Source: Tilletia caries (lineage: Eukaryota > Basidiomycota > Exobasidiomycetes > Tilletiales > Tilletiaceae). Taken from it: 64,000 nt of DNA. The position numbers and the translations under genes are program-made. Where the stretch lies: assembly GCA_032718865.1 (NCBI GenBank), contig JALUTQ010000032.1:62001-126000 (forward strand). The letters are read 5' to 3'. Positions 1-9,689 of the stretch are shown piece after piece. Numbering within the stretch: the stretch's first letter is position 1; every line of letters starts with the position of its first letter. The notes under the pieces are model-generated. The model worked only from the letters and a program-made list of their open reading frames with translations, searched no databases and was not told the DNA's origin.

Positions 1-1
1 C

Positions 2-766
2 TTCCGGCGATGTCTGTTCCAGCAGCATCCGGCGCTGGCACCCTGGTCTGAGACGGCGCCTCGGAATCCGCTGGAGGACGTCGAAGCGGGCGGGGCGGAG
101 GGGATGCGGTCGTTCAGTCTGTTCGGGAGCATCCTGCTCAGAGCTAAGGTTAGAGGAGGTCGGTTCTTCCCCTGGGCTCAGTCGATCACGAGTGGGGAAC
201 AGCCGGGAGAATTGCTTGCTCCTTCGCTTACGGCTGTGGACCGGCAGCGGCCTGCGTATATCAACTTCAACGCCAAGCTGTTCGAGGCGTACGTGATGCT
301 CTTGCATACGATGACCGTTCCTAACAGTCAACTCGTACAAGCTGCGACGATGCAAGGATCGCCCGTCATGTCCAGCGGCGGCTCCTTTTTCGTAGATACG
401 GTCAACGCCGACGCTGTCTCGCAATCGGGCCTACAGACCCCGCCGTCGAATCCGAAAACAGGGATCACACCCCATCAGGACTCCGCAGCCCTCGAACCAC
501 CAACGCAAGACGAGCTCCTCCTCGTCCTCGCCTGGATGCGAACCCTCCGCGTGCGTCCCTCGCGCGAGACGCTCTACATCCTCTGCATCCACCTCCTCGA
601 GACGCTCCCGCCCGGGCTGGTCAGGCCGGACCAGCCCGCGGGGCCGTTGACGGAGTGGTTGCAGCGCTGGCTGGGCTGGATGTCGGTGCCTAGTGAGGAT
701 CGGGTTGTGATGTGGTTGAGGGGGGTGAAGATGAGGATGAGGCAGTCGGGGAATGTGTGGGGCTAG
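2..766 (+). CDS. 3' part of a gene, possibly PPR-like
   Basis: The frame is open from base 2 to a TAG at 764-766, so the 5' end lies outside the window. The visible C-terminal part is about 254 residues. It holds two helical stretches: an N-terminal one around 'INFNAKLFEAYVMLLHTM', and 'PTQDELLLVLAWMRTLRVRPSRE' (quoted in part) followed by a Leu-rich segment and a Trp-rich tail. Short helices with RPSRETLYIL-type spacing resemble the degenerate pentatricopeptide helices of fungal mitochondrial RNA-handling proteins, but no repeat series can be counted, so the family is a guess. The gene converges on the minus-strand gene ending at 959, leaving about 190 bp for both 3' UTRs. The coding call is fairly safe; the function is not. 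Confidence 0.6.
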   Translation, partial: FRRCLFQQHPALAPWSETAPRNPLEDVEAGGAEGMRSFSLFGSILLRAKVRGGRFFPWAQSITSGEQPGELLAPSLTAVDRQRPAYINFNAKLFEAYVMLLHTMTVPNSQLVQAATMQGSPVMSSGGSFFVDTVNADAVSQSGLQTPPSNPKTGITPHQDSAALEPPTQDELLLVLAWMRTLRVRPSRETLYILCIHLLETLPPGLVRPDQPAGPLTEWLQRWLGWMSVPSEDRVVMWLRGVKMRMRQSGNVWG

Positions 767-958
767 GATGGAACTGTATACACGTTGAGACTCTCCCTTG
801 TTCATGCATGCTCACTTTCGCTTATGCTTATCATGGATCGATTCCTGTGTCCCTCTCCACGGAGACGTTGTGACGACTTCAACGCACGCACGAACAGTCA
901 GGGAAGAGCGTGTATACATTTCATTGATTTTCGTATGATGAAGAGAAGGTGGTGCTTA

Positions 959-3304
959 CTACTCCAGAGCCCACGCATCCTCCTCGTCCTCCTCCACCTC
1001 GACCGGGGCGGTCACAGGAATGGCTGAAGTTGTCGCAGCCGCAGAAGTTCGGTTGTCAGAACCGGCGGAAGGGACAGGATCGGATGGAGGGTCCACTGGT
1101 GCCGCCGCCGCCGCCGCTGCTGCTGCTGCCGCTACCGCTACCGCTACCGCTACCTCCGACTCCAGAGCCCAGGCGTCCTCTTCCTCGTCCTCCTCCACTT
1201 CGACGGGAGCAGCCACTGGAGCTACCAGAGGTGCTGTTGCTGGATGGTCATTTTCATGTCCAGCGGAAGGAATAGAATCATGTGTAGGTTCCATCACAGG
1301 CGCTGCTGCTGCCGCTGCTCCTGCTGACTCCAGTGCCCATGCATCTTGCTCATCCTCATCCTCATCCTCATCCTCCTGTTCAACTGGGGCGCTCACAGGA
1401 GCCGCAAGGGATGCCGTCGCTGGAACGTTGTTGTCGTGACCGACGGAAGGGGTAGGATCTGATGTGGGTTCCAATGTGGGCGCTGCTGTTGCTGCTGCCT
1501 CTGACTGCAGGGCCCAAGCCTCCTCCTCTTCGTTCTCATCCTCCTTCTCGTCCACTACGACCGGAGCGGTCACAGCAGGCTCCAACGTCGTCTCTACCTG
1601 AGGAAGTTCGGCATCAACAGGGGACGGGATCGGGTCGGATGCGGATGTGGGTTCCATCGCTGGCACTGCTGCTGACTCCATATCCTCTTTGTCCTCCTCC
1701 TTCTCCTCCTCCACTTCGACAGGAGCGGCCGCTTGAACTGCCAGAGATGCTGTTGTCTGAGAATCGTCGTCGTCGTCGTTATGACCGACGGAAGGGGTAT
1801 GATCAGATTTAAGTTCCAGTGTTGGCGCTGCCGAGGCCGAGGCTGAGGCTACTGGCGCTGCTGCTGCAGCTGACTGCAGTGCCCAAGCGTCGTCCTCGCC
1901 CTCCTCCAGTTCGACAGGAGCGGCCGCTGGAAGCTCCCGAGACGCTGTCGCTAGAGAATTGTTGTCATGATCAGATGGGGGAGGAAGAGAATCGGAGGTA
2001 GGTTCCAGTGCTGCTGCTGTTGCTGACGCTGCTGCGGATGCCGCTGCCGCCGCCGCCTCCTCCTCCAGAGCCCAGGCGTCCTCGACGTCGTCGTCGTCGT
2101 CCACCTGAACGGGAGCGGTGACAAGACGCGCCAACGCTGTCTGTGCCGGAGCGTCGTTGTCACGAGCGTCGGAAGCGACTGGATCGGATGTGGGTTGTGC
2201 TGATACCTCCGAGGCTGCCAGCAGAGTGGGAAGTACCGACGTGTCATCCAAAGCCCACGCGTCGTCCTCGTCCTCATCTCCCTCAGCGAGTTCCTGACGT
2301 TCGGAGTGAGCAGGAGCCGAGATGACAGCCTTGGCAAATGCTGACGATGACGATGCCGGTGCTGCTGCTGCTGCTGCAGCTGCTACTGCATCTGACTGCC
2401 GAGCATTCTGCGCAGATATTAAGTCGTCCTGCAGCGCCCACGCGTCCTCGATCTCGCTGTCGTCCTCCTCGACTTGTGGACTGAGGTCGTAGTACTTGTC
2501 GACGGGACTTGGGCTGGGCTGGGGTGAGGGGAGGTCGAGTGTTGCCGTAGAGGGCGATTGGGAGATGGCTGTAGGGTCGGAGAGGAGCTCCTTGGGCAAG
2601 GGCAGGGGGGCGAGTGTCTCTGACTCCCAGTCGTCATCCCAGGCCGGCCGACGGGAGGTGGTGATGGGAAGTGGACGAGACGGATGTGTAGGAGCTGCCT
2701 GTGCGGATTCACCGTCGATACCATTTTGTACGCCCGCAACACCATCCTTCAAGTCGGTTGTGGACCGACCGAGGCTTTCGAACTCGGCGAGCAGACCGCC
2801 GGCGCTGGCTGGACCGAGTGCGTCGAGCACGCGTGACCAATTGCGCTCGCGCTGCTCGACGGCGGCCTGCATGTGCGCAACGCGGGCATGTAAGCTGTCG
2901 AGCTGCATTGCTGCTGGCTGTGTGCGGGCCTCGTTGGCTTTGATCGCATACTGGGATGAAGCGATTGCGGAGGGTGCGGAGGAGTACGTGCTGAGGAGAG
3001 AGCGTGCTTGGAGGAAGGCTGTGATGAGACTGAGTTCTGTTGAGATGTCTGCGTCCGGTGCTGGTGCGTCGAGCTGGTCAGGGTCGAACTCGGCGAGGAG
3101 ACGGAGCAGTGTGTGTTCTGCTGCTGCTTCGACATCGCGCCCGTTGTCGTCGATGTCGCCGTCGTTGCTGGTGAGCTCATGTGCGGACAAGTGTTGGTGC
3201 TGGAGCAGCTCGAGGTCGGCGAGGATGTGATCGATGGAGAGCCGCACGGGCGCAGACGCAGACGCAGACCCAGACGCAGGGGGCGGGAGAGTGCTCGCTG
3301 TCAT
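959..3304 (-). CDS. acidic repeat protein with eight AWAL motifs
   Basis: This is a single long frame. I start it at the ATG at 3302-3304 (first residues MTASTLPPP) rather than the upstream ATG at 3463, because the extra 53 residues look like leader DNA; this gives 781 aa. Residues ~1-190 contain heptad-like helices (LADLELLQ; LHARVAHMQAAVEQRERNW) that could be a coiled coil. The rest is a run of roughly 50-90-residue units. Each ends in an acidic patch followed by AWAL (EDAWALQ, DDAWALD, EDAWALE, EEAWALQ and so on). I count eight, the last being the C-terminus itself (DAWALE then stop). Linkers are Ala/Pro/Ser-rich with recurring 'EPTSDP..PS.GHDN'. Tryptophans in acidic context are used as short docking motifs in trafficking tethers such as Dsl1, but I cannot assign this protein to that family. 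It is transcribed away from the island and shares an upstream region with the family A gene at 3711. Confidence 0.75.
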   Translation of the reverse strand: MTASTLPPPASGSASASAPVRLSIDHILADLELLQHQHLSAHELTSNDGDIDDNGRDVEAAAEHTLLRLLAEFDPDQLDAPAPDADISTELSLITAFLQARSLLSTYSSAPSAIASSQYAIKANEARTQPAAMQLDSLHARVAHMQAAVEQRERNWSRVLDALGPASAGGLLAEFESLGRSTTDLKDGVAGVQNGIDGESAQAAPTHPSRPLPITTSRRPAWDDDWESETLAPLPLPKELLSDPTAISQSPSTATLDLPSPQPSPSPVDKYYDLSPQVEEDDSEIEDAWALQDDLISAQNARQSDAVAAAAAAAAPASSSSAFAKAVISAPAHSERQELAEGDEDEDDAWALDDTSVLPTLLAASEVSAQPTSDPVASDARDNDAPAQTALARLVTAPVQVDDDDDVEDAWALEEEAAAAAASAAASATAAALEPTSDSLPPPSDHDNNSLATASRELPAAAPVELEEGEDDAWALQSAAAAAPVASASASAAPTLELKSDHTPSVGHNDDDDDSQTTASLAVQAAAPVEVEEEKEEDKEDMESAAVPAMEPTSASDPIPSPVDAELPQVETTLEPAVTAPVVVDEKEDENEEEEAWALQSEAAATAAPTLEPTSDPTPSVGHDNNVPATASLAAPVSAPVEQEDEDEDEDEQDAWALESAGAAAAAAPVMEPTHDSIPSAGHENDHPATAPLVAPVAAPVEVEEDEEEDAWALESEVAVAVAVAAAAAAAAAAAPVDPPSDPVPSAGSDNRTSAAATTSAIPVTAPVEVEEDEEDAWALE

Positions 3305-3710
3305 CGCTGCTCCTCCTGCTGCTGTCCCGGTCGTCTTCGTCGTTGACCAGATCCATGCGATGCGGACAGTCTGTGCACACCAGCCGTTCAGCACGAACCG
3401 TTCACCCCGTTCCACACCCTCCCACCCGTTCCCACCACACTTTTCCCACGGCCACGAACACAAAACTCATCCATTACTTTCAACTCAAACGAACCACAGA
3501 AAGCCGCGCGGCGCTACAGACGTGCCCTCGGTCAGCTCCGGCGCAATCTTTCTCGGCTGCAGATCGAACTAGCTCGTACTCACCGTCACCCAAGCTAACT
3601 TTTCTTCCACACTCAACTTCCCTCTCCCTGCTTGAAGCAGTCTGTCCCCTCAACAAGCTTCGGTACCGACCTCATCCACCCACCCGCCCACTCCTCAGTC
3701 AAACACCCAA
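3305..3710. promoter_or_regulatory. divergent intergenic region
   Basis: About 400 bp separate the minus-strand acidic repeat gene (start 3304) from the plus-strand family A gene (start 3711). It is pyrimidine-rich on the plus strand toward 3711, typical of fungal core promoters and leaders. The last ~80 bp before 3711 (ACCGACCTCATCCACC...CTCCTCAGTCAAACACCC) are closely similar to the leader of the family A gene at 45280. No clear TATA box is visible. Confidence 0.4.
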
Positions 3711-4236
3711 ATGCAGATCCGTTCTTCCTCCATCCTCTTCGCCTTTCCCCTGCTCCTCCTCTGCTCTGTGGCCGTGACATCGGCTGCCAGCATCCGTAGG
3801 CCTGCCTCTATCGGCCTGCAGGATGACTCGGATCCCTTCAACAGTGAGTGGCTCTAGAAAAGTGCACGCAACAGTACCCGGCATTGACTTCACGATTCGT
3901 GCAGAGCGAATGGGGCCAGAAGACCTGAAGGACAAGCCGGAGGCGGTACTCAATCACCATCTCGGTAAGCCGTGATGAACGTATACTAGGCCTCTGAGAA
4001 GATCAACCGCTTGATGCTGACTGGTCATCGTTCTGCTGCCCCCAATATCAACAGAAATCTCAAAGCAAACCCTCCAGAATCTTCGCGACATGGTCCGCAA
4101 ATTGAGGGCGGGACAGAGTGCTGGTGCGGACGAGGGGGCCCTCCTCATCCAAAAGCTGGCGGACGATCACAGGGTGACATACAACCAGATGATGGATATC
4201 TTCAGAGAGCTAGCCGCCACAAAACTTCATCTCTAG
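3711..4236 (+). CDS. family A small secreted protein, copy A1
   Basis: Three exons: 3711-3843, 3905-3964 and 4055-4236, giving 124 aa. Introns have GTGAGT and GTAAGC donors and CAG acceptors, both phase 1. Residues 1-25 form a signal peptide (MQIRSSSILFAFPLLLLCSV..). The first splice joins A to AG-CGA, making Lys-Arg right at the exon 1/exon 2 border, followed by MGPEDL. All three family members have this KR, which looks like a Kex2-type processing site (inference), so the exon-1 part after the signal would be a propeptide. Exon 3 is a charged amphipathic helical domain (ISKQTLQNLRDMV...QMMDIFREL). The paralogue at 45280 matches in exon lengths 133 and 60 and in most of the sequence. Its 3' flank also resembles that of the 45280 copy. 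Function unknown; probably secreted. Confidence 0.8.
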
Positions 4237-4444
4237 CTTTACTCCGCTTCGTTCCGTCGCGGGGTGGCGGTCTCGACTCCTTCATCCGACATGTAGCTGG
4301 AAGGACCGGCCACCGAAACTGATGTCCTCTCTCAGCCATGCTAGTGCAATACAACGGTACCACATAGGGATTATTCCACGTCTACTACGCCTCCTACTCA
4401 AGAAACACCTGCCAATTCTCACGGTGCCTCCGTGTCAATGAAGG

Positions 4445-4600
4445 GAAGAGTGAGATACGCACCTCCGCCACGACGCTGACAGCAGCAACAGCCTCCCTCG
4501 ATCCCACCTTCGTCAACATCTTTCCCACCGCCTCCTCAACATCTTCATCCCATGATACAAGATCTACGAACGTACCTTGCGAAAGAACAACAGTCCGCGT
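4445..4600 (-). pseudogene. fragment of acyl-CoA thioesterase exon 3
   Basis: On the minus strand this piece reads ...REAVAAVSVVAE followed directly by GTGCGTATC. The same protein motif (KEAVAAVSVVAE) and splice donor (GTGCGTAATTC) end exon 3 of the intact thioesterase gene near 46722. Similarity continues upstream as an acidic stretch (WDEDVEEAV versus GSGEDVDGDGIKEAV) and then decays. No other thioesterase exon is present. It sits just 3' of family A copy A1, as the intact gene sits 3' of family A copy A3, so the piece probably arrived in one segmental duplication. Confidence 0.7.
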
Positions 4601-4987
4601 TTTCTTTGTGGTGATCGTATTTAGGCACAACGAAAGCACCCACATCGCCAATGGCTCCCATTCAGATGATCAGATAATCATGAGAATATCAGCTCCGGAC
4701 GTTCGGACATCTGACTTCTGACACTTGCCTCAACGGTTGGGCGGTGTAGACCCGCGCACGGGTATTCCTTCACTCTGAGATGAATTTCGAGGAGGGCAGA
4801 GTTTCTCTGCCAGTCGGAACCATCGCTACCACCTCTCTGATCCAAGCCACTCACTGTGCAGCCAACAGTGGAATCCGTAGTACCGGCACGAATAATCCCT
4901 ACTCGCGTTGTAGGGGAGTCAGCGCTTCTCGCTCGTCTTAGTGTTGAACATGTAGTCGTGTTTAGAAAGTAGTTCCACAGACGTTAA

Positions 4988-5017
4988 AAACCATCATCAT
5001 CATCATCATCATCATCA
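4988..5017. repeat. CAT trinucleotide microsatellite
   Basis: About nine tandem CAT units in non-coding DNA between family A copies A1 and A2. Confidence 0.9.
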
Positions 5018-5354
5018 CTTGCCTCAACGGAGATCACCTGCCTCACAATACGTGGAGGTTAAGGTAAAAGTAAGTCCCCCGACCGCCTATGACAGGCACA
5101 GTTGTAGAGCCGTCGGAGGCGCTCATAACATTTTCGCCTCAACCCTGTGAGCATAAAAATATCGGGTAGCGTCTGTATGGTGAAGACGTTACAGAGAGAG
5201 GGGTTGATCCAGCCTTCTTAAGGACGCTGTGAGGGCGATACAAAACGTTAAGTTTACACGCACAACTCGATTATTCCTCTCCTGCTCGACCCTCAGCGCA
5301 CTTCAACACCAGACAAACACGCTTGGACACCTTCTTTCACCCGACCCCAGCAAA

Positions 5355-5963
5355 ATGCAGATCTACCCTTCTTCCGTTCTCCTCTTCTTGCCGGTCGTCT
5401 TCATCTCCTTGACGGCTGTGGCATCAGTTGTGGGATCACACGCTCCGACCTCTGTCGACTTCTCTCAACTCGGGCTACGTCCCACGGACATCTTCCTCAG
5501 TAAGCAGCCTTCCACAATAAAGTGTATACGTATCAGCAAATCCGGTCACTGAACGAAACTTCTTCGGTGCAGAGCGAACGACGGGAACGGACCTGGCGAA
5601 GATGTCGGTCGAAGGACTGAAAGAGAGGTACAGTAAGCCTGTCAAAACGATCAAATGATGCGCATCCTCTCGGTCAGGGAACTCACGTTCTCACTTTTCC
5701 CGCTCTGCTCATTTCGCACCCCAACAGTGATGAAGATGGGAAGATACCAGGGCCTGTGTATCCTGGCGGACGCCATCAGGGATAGCATGGCGCGGCTAGG
5801 GTCGACATCAGAGCACTACCGTCTCGTGGAAGTACTCCACCTCGCTCAAGAGACGCTCAGAGACGCGAAGGCGATCGAGGAGGAGATGCTGCGCACTCGC
5901 CTTGATCTCGCTCTCCCTACGTTTCCTCGTGGGCTTCCTTCTGGATCGGAACATATGGCCTGA
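5355..5963 (+). CDS. family A small secreted protein, copy A2
   Basis: Exons 5355-5499, 5573-5632 and 5728-5963 give 146 aa. Exon 2 is exactly 60 nt and both introns are phase 1, as in the copies at 3711 and 45280. The signal peptide begins MQIYPSSVLLFLPVVF. The exon 1/2 junction again makes Lys-Arg (LKRTTGTDL). Exon 3 is helical (MGRYQGLCILADAIRDSMARLG...LAQETLRDAKAIEEEML) with a Pro/Ser-rich tail. It is more divergent than the other two copies, and only gene structure, signal and KR are strongly shared, so it is the older paralogue. It lies in tandem with A1, 1.1 kb downstream. Confidence 0.75.
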
Positions 5964-7028
5964 GGGGCTCTGGTGTTCGAGACCGATCCCATTCTGGCCT
6001 TCATGCTCGTCCCCAGCTGTATCAGAGATGGTTGCCTTGTCCGTTTGTGAAAAAAAGTTAGTTGCCCTGCCTCCTCTTTTATCCCATCTGTTCAGGATCG
6101 CGTGGCAAAGATGCAAGGAACCCTGAGATCTGAGAGTCAAGATGAAGTGGTTCATCGCTGCATATGTACCACCCTGCCGTTTTAGCACCCCACCGATGAT
6201 GAAATAAACAAACAGGCATATCTAGCTGTTTTCTCTGCTTGTTGCGTTCCCGTGTACATATGAGAGCGTGGCGTCTGAAGCTGAAAGTCAGCTTCCTTTA
6301 TCTCCCTCAGTTCGAAGAGGAGAGGCACGCTGGACGCGCAGGACGAGCGAATGACGTCTGGAGAGCGTCGAAACGCTTGTCATGTAGATACAATCGTTCA
6401 CGAGGATCATGCTTCTTCTATTATCCACATGACCATGACTGGCGACAGCTCATCGACTAGCGACTGTTGACTCTTGATCTCTCACCCTTACTTTTTCCCG
6501 TAATACCATTCTCCTTTTCTTCTGCTCCCCCTCTGCCCTTGCCTTCCCCTTCTCGATCCTCGCTTCCACCCCTTCCATCCTGATGTCACCATTTCAGCCG
6601 TATATTCGGCTAATTATTTCTGAGGTTGCACACAGAGGGATTTTGCGTGCTTCTTTCGTCCGCGGTATGTCCTTTCGGCCGCATCCATTACCAAAGCGGC
6701 CTACCAATAACGACTATGTGCTAGCTATGTCCCAGCCTTCTGGCAAATCAAGACCTCCCTGAGAGAGAAGGGGGTATCGGCCTTGCTGAAGCGGCTCTTC
6801 TTCCAGCCGCTGTCGGCAAGCTTGAACTTCCTCGCGGATTTCGAATGAGCAAAGACGATGGACGCTGAAGGGTATAACTGCTTCCGTGTTACTCACTGAC
6901 TCGATCCTTCCCGCTCATTTTGTACTATATTTGACACCCTCTTCTACAGCTTATCGTGCTGCACACTCCTGCTGTGATATCCCATCTCACATCTCACTGA
7001 GTACAACCGCATATTCACTATCTAAACA
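5964..7028. promoter_or_regulatory. long upstream region of family B copy B1
   Basis: No gene is supported in 5964-6480. From about 6480 the sequence is related to the regions upstream of B5 (18290-18540) and B7 (23590-23860): a pyrimidine-rich block, then 'TTGCACACAGAGGGATTT..GCGTGCTTCTTTC'. It continues with the palindromic element at 6790, GGTATAACTG near 6871 and the conserved leader block (TTCTACAGCTTATCGTGCTGCACACTCCTGCTGT, quoted only in outline). Copies of family B were therefore duplicated with at least 500 bp of upstream DNA. Confidence 0.5.
6790..6811 (+). promoter_or_regulatory. hyphenated palindrome upstream of B1
   Basis: AGCGGCT-CTTCTTCC-AGCCGCT lies about 217 bp before the B1 start. 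The same architecture occurs before B4, B5, B7 and B9 and, amplified, before B3. Its CGG-N12-CCG symmetry resembles sites of dimeric Zn2Cys6 regulators; a transcribed hairpin is the alternative. Confidence 0.55.
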
Positions 7029-7591
7029 ATGGCTGATGCTCGCCTCTTCCTTCTCCTTCTTCTTCTTCACCTCGTCCTCCTCCTGGCTACACTTAGCCAG
7101 GCTGCGCCTCTCCCTGACTCCAACTGCCCTACCTGCCCGCGGCTGCCCCAGCTGTCCAAGGTGAGTCTCTTGATCGATCTGGGCGATGCGGGGATGCCTC
7201 TGTCAGAAACTCACATATTGAGCCTTCATGCAGCTTGGAGCCCGCGGAGAAATGGGCGGACCGGGCGACCCAAACGATTTCCGCATTTTCGAAGAGCCTG
7301 AAAGTCAGTGATTTCAGACGTCAAAGATATGTCTTTCAGCAACGTGAACATCTGACGGCGGCTTGCACAGGATTCTACCAGTACGAATTGGGACGCATCG
7401 CCGCAGAAGCGGATCGGCTGCGCCTGACGCCTTTTCTCCCTCAGGCGCGATTGCAGGGGGTGCACCGAGTCCCGCATCTGACTCGTACTCAGAGGAGCCA
7501 ACTCCAACGGCTGTTGGACGAAGAAGAGCCAATTCGAATGGCCCTAGCTGCGCTGCGGGGGCTTCCGCTTCCCATGGCTACGATACACTGA
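7029..7591 (+). CDS. family B small secreted protein, copy B1
   Basis: Exons 7029-7160, 7234-7303 and 7371-7591 give 140 aa. Exon 1 encodes a strong signal peptide (MADARLFLLLLLLHLVLLLA) and the family neighbourhood APLPDSNCPTCP, and ends in phase 0 at a GTGAGT donor. Exon 2 begins LGAR, the family pattern being (L/I)(E/G)(A/V)R, and ends in phase 1. Exon 3 is charged and helical (YQYELGRIAAEADRLRL) and longer than in most siblings. The two cysteines in CPxCP are the only ones in the mature region. Exon 1 is nearly identical in wording to that of B6. It sits in tandem with the decayed copy B2. Probably secreted; function unknown. Confidence 0.75.
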
Positions 7592-7827
7592 TAAGAAGCA
7601 AGGACGAAGAGCATTCAGCCACAGCATCCATCGCCGACCTCCATATCGGTGAGTATTGAGGAGTACATACATCGCATGCATTTTTTCATGCTGATTCGAA
7701 CCTTCTCGACCATTATCACCCAGACTTCACCACCTTTTCCTTCCGCGGCTCGCCGTGCTACGCACCCCTGCCATGCCTATCACACTGTGTCTCTTCTGAC
7801 ACATCATCACTTCAATTCAGTCAGCCA

Positions 7828-8324
7828 ATGCTCCATCTTCAAGTGTTCCTTTTCTGCCTGCTACTTCCCACTACACTCGCCACATTTGGCCCCCCGGGCG
7901 ATGCCATCGGCTGTCTTTTCCCGCCCTGGCCTCGGTACTCCAGTGTAAGCTCGCCGACCGATCCGCTTGTGATTTCCCATGCGACATCCGGCATTTCAGT
8001 TTTTGCTTTGTGGTGCAATTGGAAGCTCGTTCAGGACCTCCAGTCCCACTGGAAAACATAATCCTGGGCAGGAAATACAGTGAGCAGGGAGTCAATCTTC
8101 AGGGCAGCAGGTACAACTGATATTGCTTGACCTCTTCTGCAGCGCTATGTAAGTGATGGGAATGAACGAGCACGGCCTGAACACGTTCATTGCTAACCTA
8201 ACCGGGCAAGGTTTCATCAGCTCTTTCTATAGAGAGTGAAACGCGGCGGCTGCCAGCCGGATCAGAATGTAGTGAAGAAGAAACGGACCGAGTCTTAGAG
8301 GAGCTGCATCGACTCGCTACGTAA
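7828..8324 (+). pseudogene. decayed family B copy B2
   Basis: Exon 1 (7828-7944) is intact: the start MLHLQ.. and the GTAAGC donor align with B10 at 32181. The exon 2 acceptor, CAG in B10 (GGTGCAG-CTTGAATCTCGC), reads GGTGCAAT here, so it is lost. Exon 2 then contains a TAA. The exon 3 region near 8200-8320 still matches B10 (GACCGAGTCTTAGAGGAGCTGC..CGACTC), but no open path joins the pieces. The TATATAACATG of the B10 promoter is replaced by TACATACATCG. It is convergent with D1, as B10 is with D3. A very different splice path cannot be excluded. Confidence 0.65.
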
Positions 8325-8573
8325 ACACCGCGCCAGGGTCAGGACTGAATACTGAATCACCCTGATGCTGCGTCGGAGTGTGTACGTGGGCGAGCTCGAC
8401 GTGTTTAAACACAAGGCTCCCAGCTCGGCGAGGGGGGGAAAGAAACATGATGGAGTGGAAACCGAAATATTGTTTCCATAAGTAGTACTACAGTAAAAAC
8501 GATAAGAGGTCGGAATCGGGGAAAACAGCGATGAAGCCCTTGAATGAATGTTGATGCACAGTCCAGATCTGGT

Positions 8574-8615
8574 GTGACCAGCACAGCGTGACCAGCACAG
8601 CGTGACCAGCACAGC
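8574..8615. repeat. three tandem 14-bp repeats
   Basis: Three perfect copies of GTGACCAGCACAGC lie between the decayed B2 and the 3' end of D1. The corresponding spacer between B10 and D3 lacks the array, so the expansion is local. Confidence 0.9.
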
Positions 8616-8800
8616 GAATAGCGTAGAAAGACTGCTGGATGTGGGCTACACGTCTTGGAGTGATACTGCAGAGACGAGAAGGAGAAGTGCTGATGTAACG
8701 ATATTACACGTTTCAGCACTGGTGATCTCTTTGACTGGCGTGGTCGAGGAAGAAAACACTCACTGCGTGGCTCCAGTGCACCTAGGAAGCTGCATTTTCT

Positions 8801-9505
8801 TCATTGTGCGTGGGGGGCGGGAACGGGCAAGGGTTCGGCGTCTCCGTCGTGCTTGGATACCGGCGAAGGCAAAGATCCATCAGCTGGTTCGTCTCCCTTG
8901 GCCGGGACTGGGAAGGAGGGCGTGTGTCCGTGATGTGGCAGCTCGCCCGGGGCAGGAACGTGCTTCGGCTTGTCAGTTCCCTCGCTGATCGGAGAAATCT
9001 CCGATGTGGGGGGAGCGTGACCTGCACCGTCGATCGGAGGAAGTGGGACTGAAGGGAGCTTGGGCACGGGAAGAGCGTTCTTCGGCTCGTCAGTTTCCTC
9101 GCCGAGGGAAGGAAGCTGGGAAGGGGGAAGACCGTTCTCCGGCTTGTTACCTCCGTCGCCGAGGGAAGGCAGCTGGAAAGGGAGAGTATCGCTCTTGGGC
9201 TTGTCAACTCCATCGCCGAGTGCAGGAAGCTGGAAAGCAGGAGCATCGCTCTTGGGCTTGTCACCTCCGAGGCCAAGTGGAGGAATCTGGAATTGGAAAG
9301 GGGGAAGATCGCTCTCCGGTTTGGCGATCCCGGGGTCGATTGAAATTTGTAAAGGAACAATATCGTTCTTCGGTTTGTCGCTTCCGTCGCCAATTGAGAG
9401 GCCGTTGGTGGTTTCTCCGCCGGACGAGAGGGGTATGATTAGAAGCGGAAGCGCCGAGACGAGGGCTAGAAGGGGAAGAAGAGCGATGATGGAACGAGGC
9501 AACAT
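8801..9505 (-). CDS. family D secreted Pro-rich repeat protein, D1
   Basis: One exon, 234 aa, starting ATG at 9503-9505. The signal peptide is MLPRSIIALLPLLALVSALP. The mature protein has about seven imperfect units of ~20 residues built on DKPKSD..PFQLP.LGDG, giving regular Lys-Pro pairs but no Lys-Arg sites. Paralogues are D2 (22289-22782) and D3 (33215-33703); D1 has the most repeat units. The stop falls about 20 bp before the position where D2 and D3 stop (CCCTAG), so the last residues are in a shifted frame. Just downstream is a conserved intron-like segment (GTGAGTGTTTTCTT...TCTGCAG) shared by all three paralogues, probably a 3' UTR intron. The protein looks like a secreted, possibly wall-associated or effector-like repeat protein. 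Function unknown. Confidence 0.8.
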   Translation of the reverse strand: MLPRSIIALLPLLALVSALPLLIIPLSSGGETTNGLSIGDGSDKPKNDIVPLQISIDPGIAKPESDLPPFQFQIPPLGLGGDKPKSDAPAFQLPALGDGVDKPKSDTLPFQLPSLGDGGNKPENGLPPSQLPSLGEETDEPKNALPVPKLPSVPLPPIDGAGHAPPTSEISPISEGTDKPKHVPAPGELPHHGHTPSFPVPAKGDEPADGSLPSPVSKHDGDAEPLPVPAPHAQ

Positions 9506-9689
9506 CTTTTCTTTGTGATCCGGAGCTGGGTGAAAAGGCTGAGGCAGAACGGTGAGGAGGGATTGAGAGCGGCCAGGAGGGATTGATGCTGGACGAGAGA
9601 AGTCGGAAGGGGAGTTAGCGAGCTGTGTTTATACCTTGAGCTCACCTCCAGCACTAAAGTCAAGTAGGTGTTCTTCTGTTGAGAGGGGG

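Larger units (their letters stand above)
4237..5354. other. intergenic region with duplicated flank
   Basis: No intact gene is seen in these 1.1 kb. The first ~90 bp (GTCGCGG..ATCCGACATGTAGCTGGAAGG) resemble the 3' flank of the family A gene at 45280. A fragment of the acyl-CoA thioesterase gene follows at about 4445-4600 (separate entry), then a CAT microsatellite near 4990. The last 150 bp hold GCATAAAAATATCGG (about 5150) and the leader of the family A gene at 5355. Confidence 0.5.
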
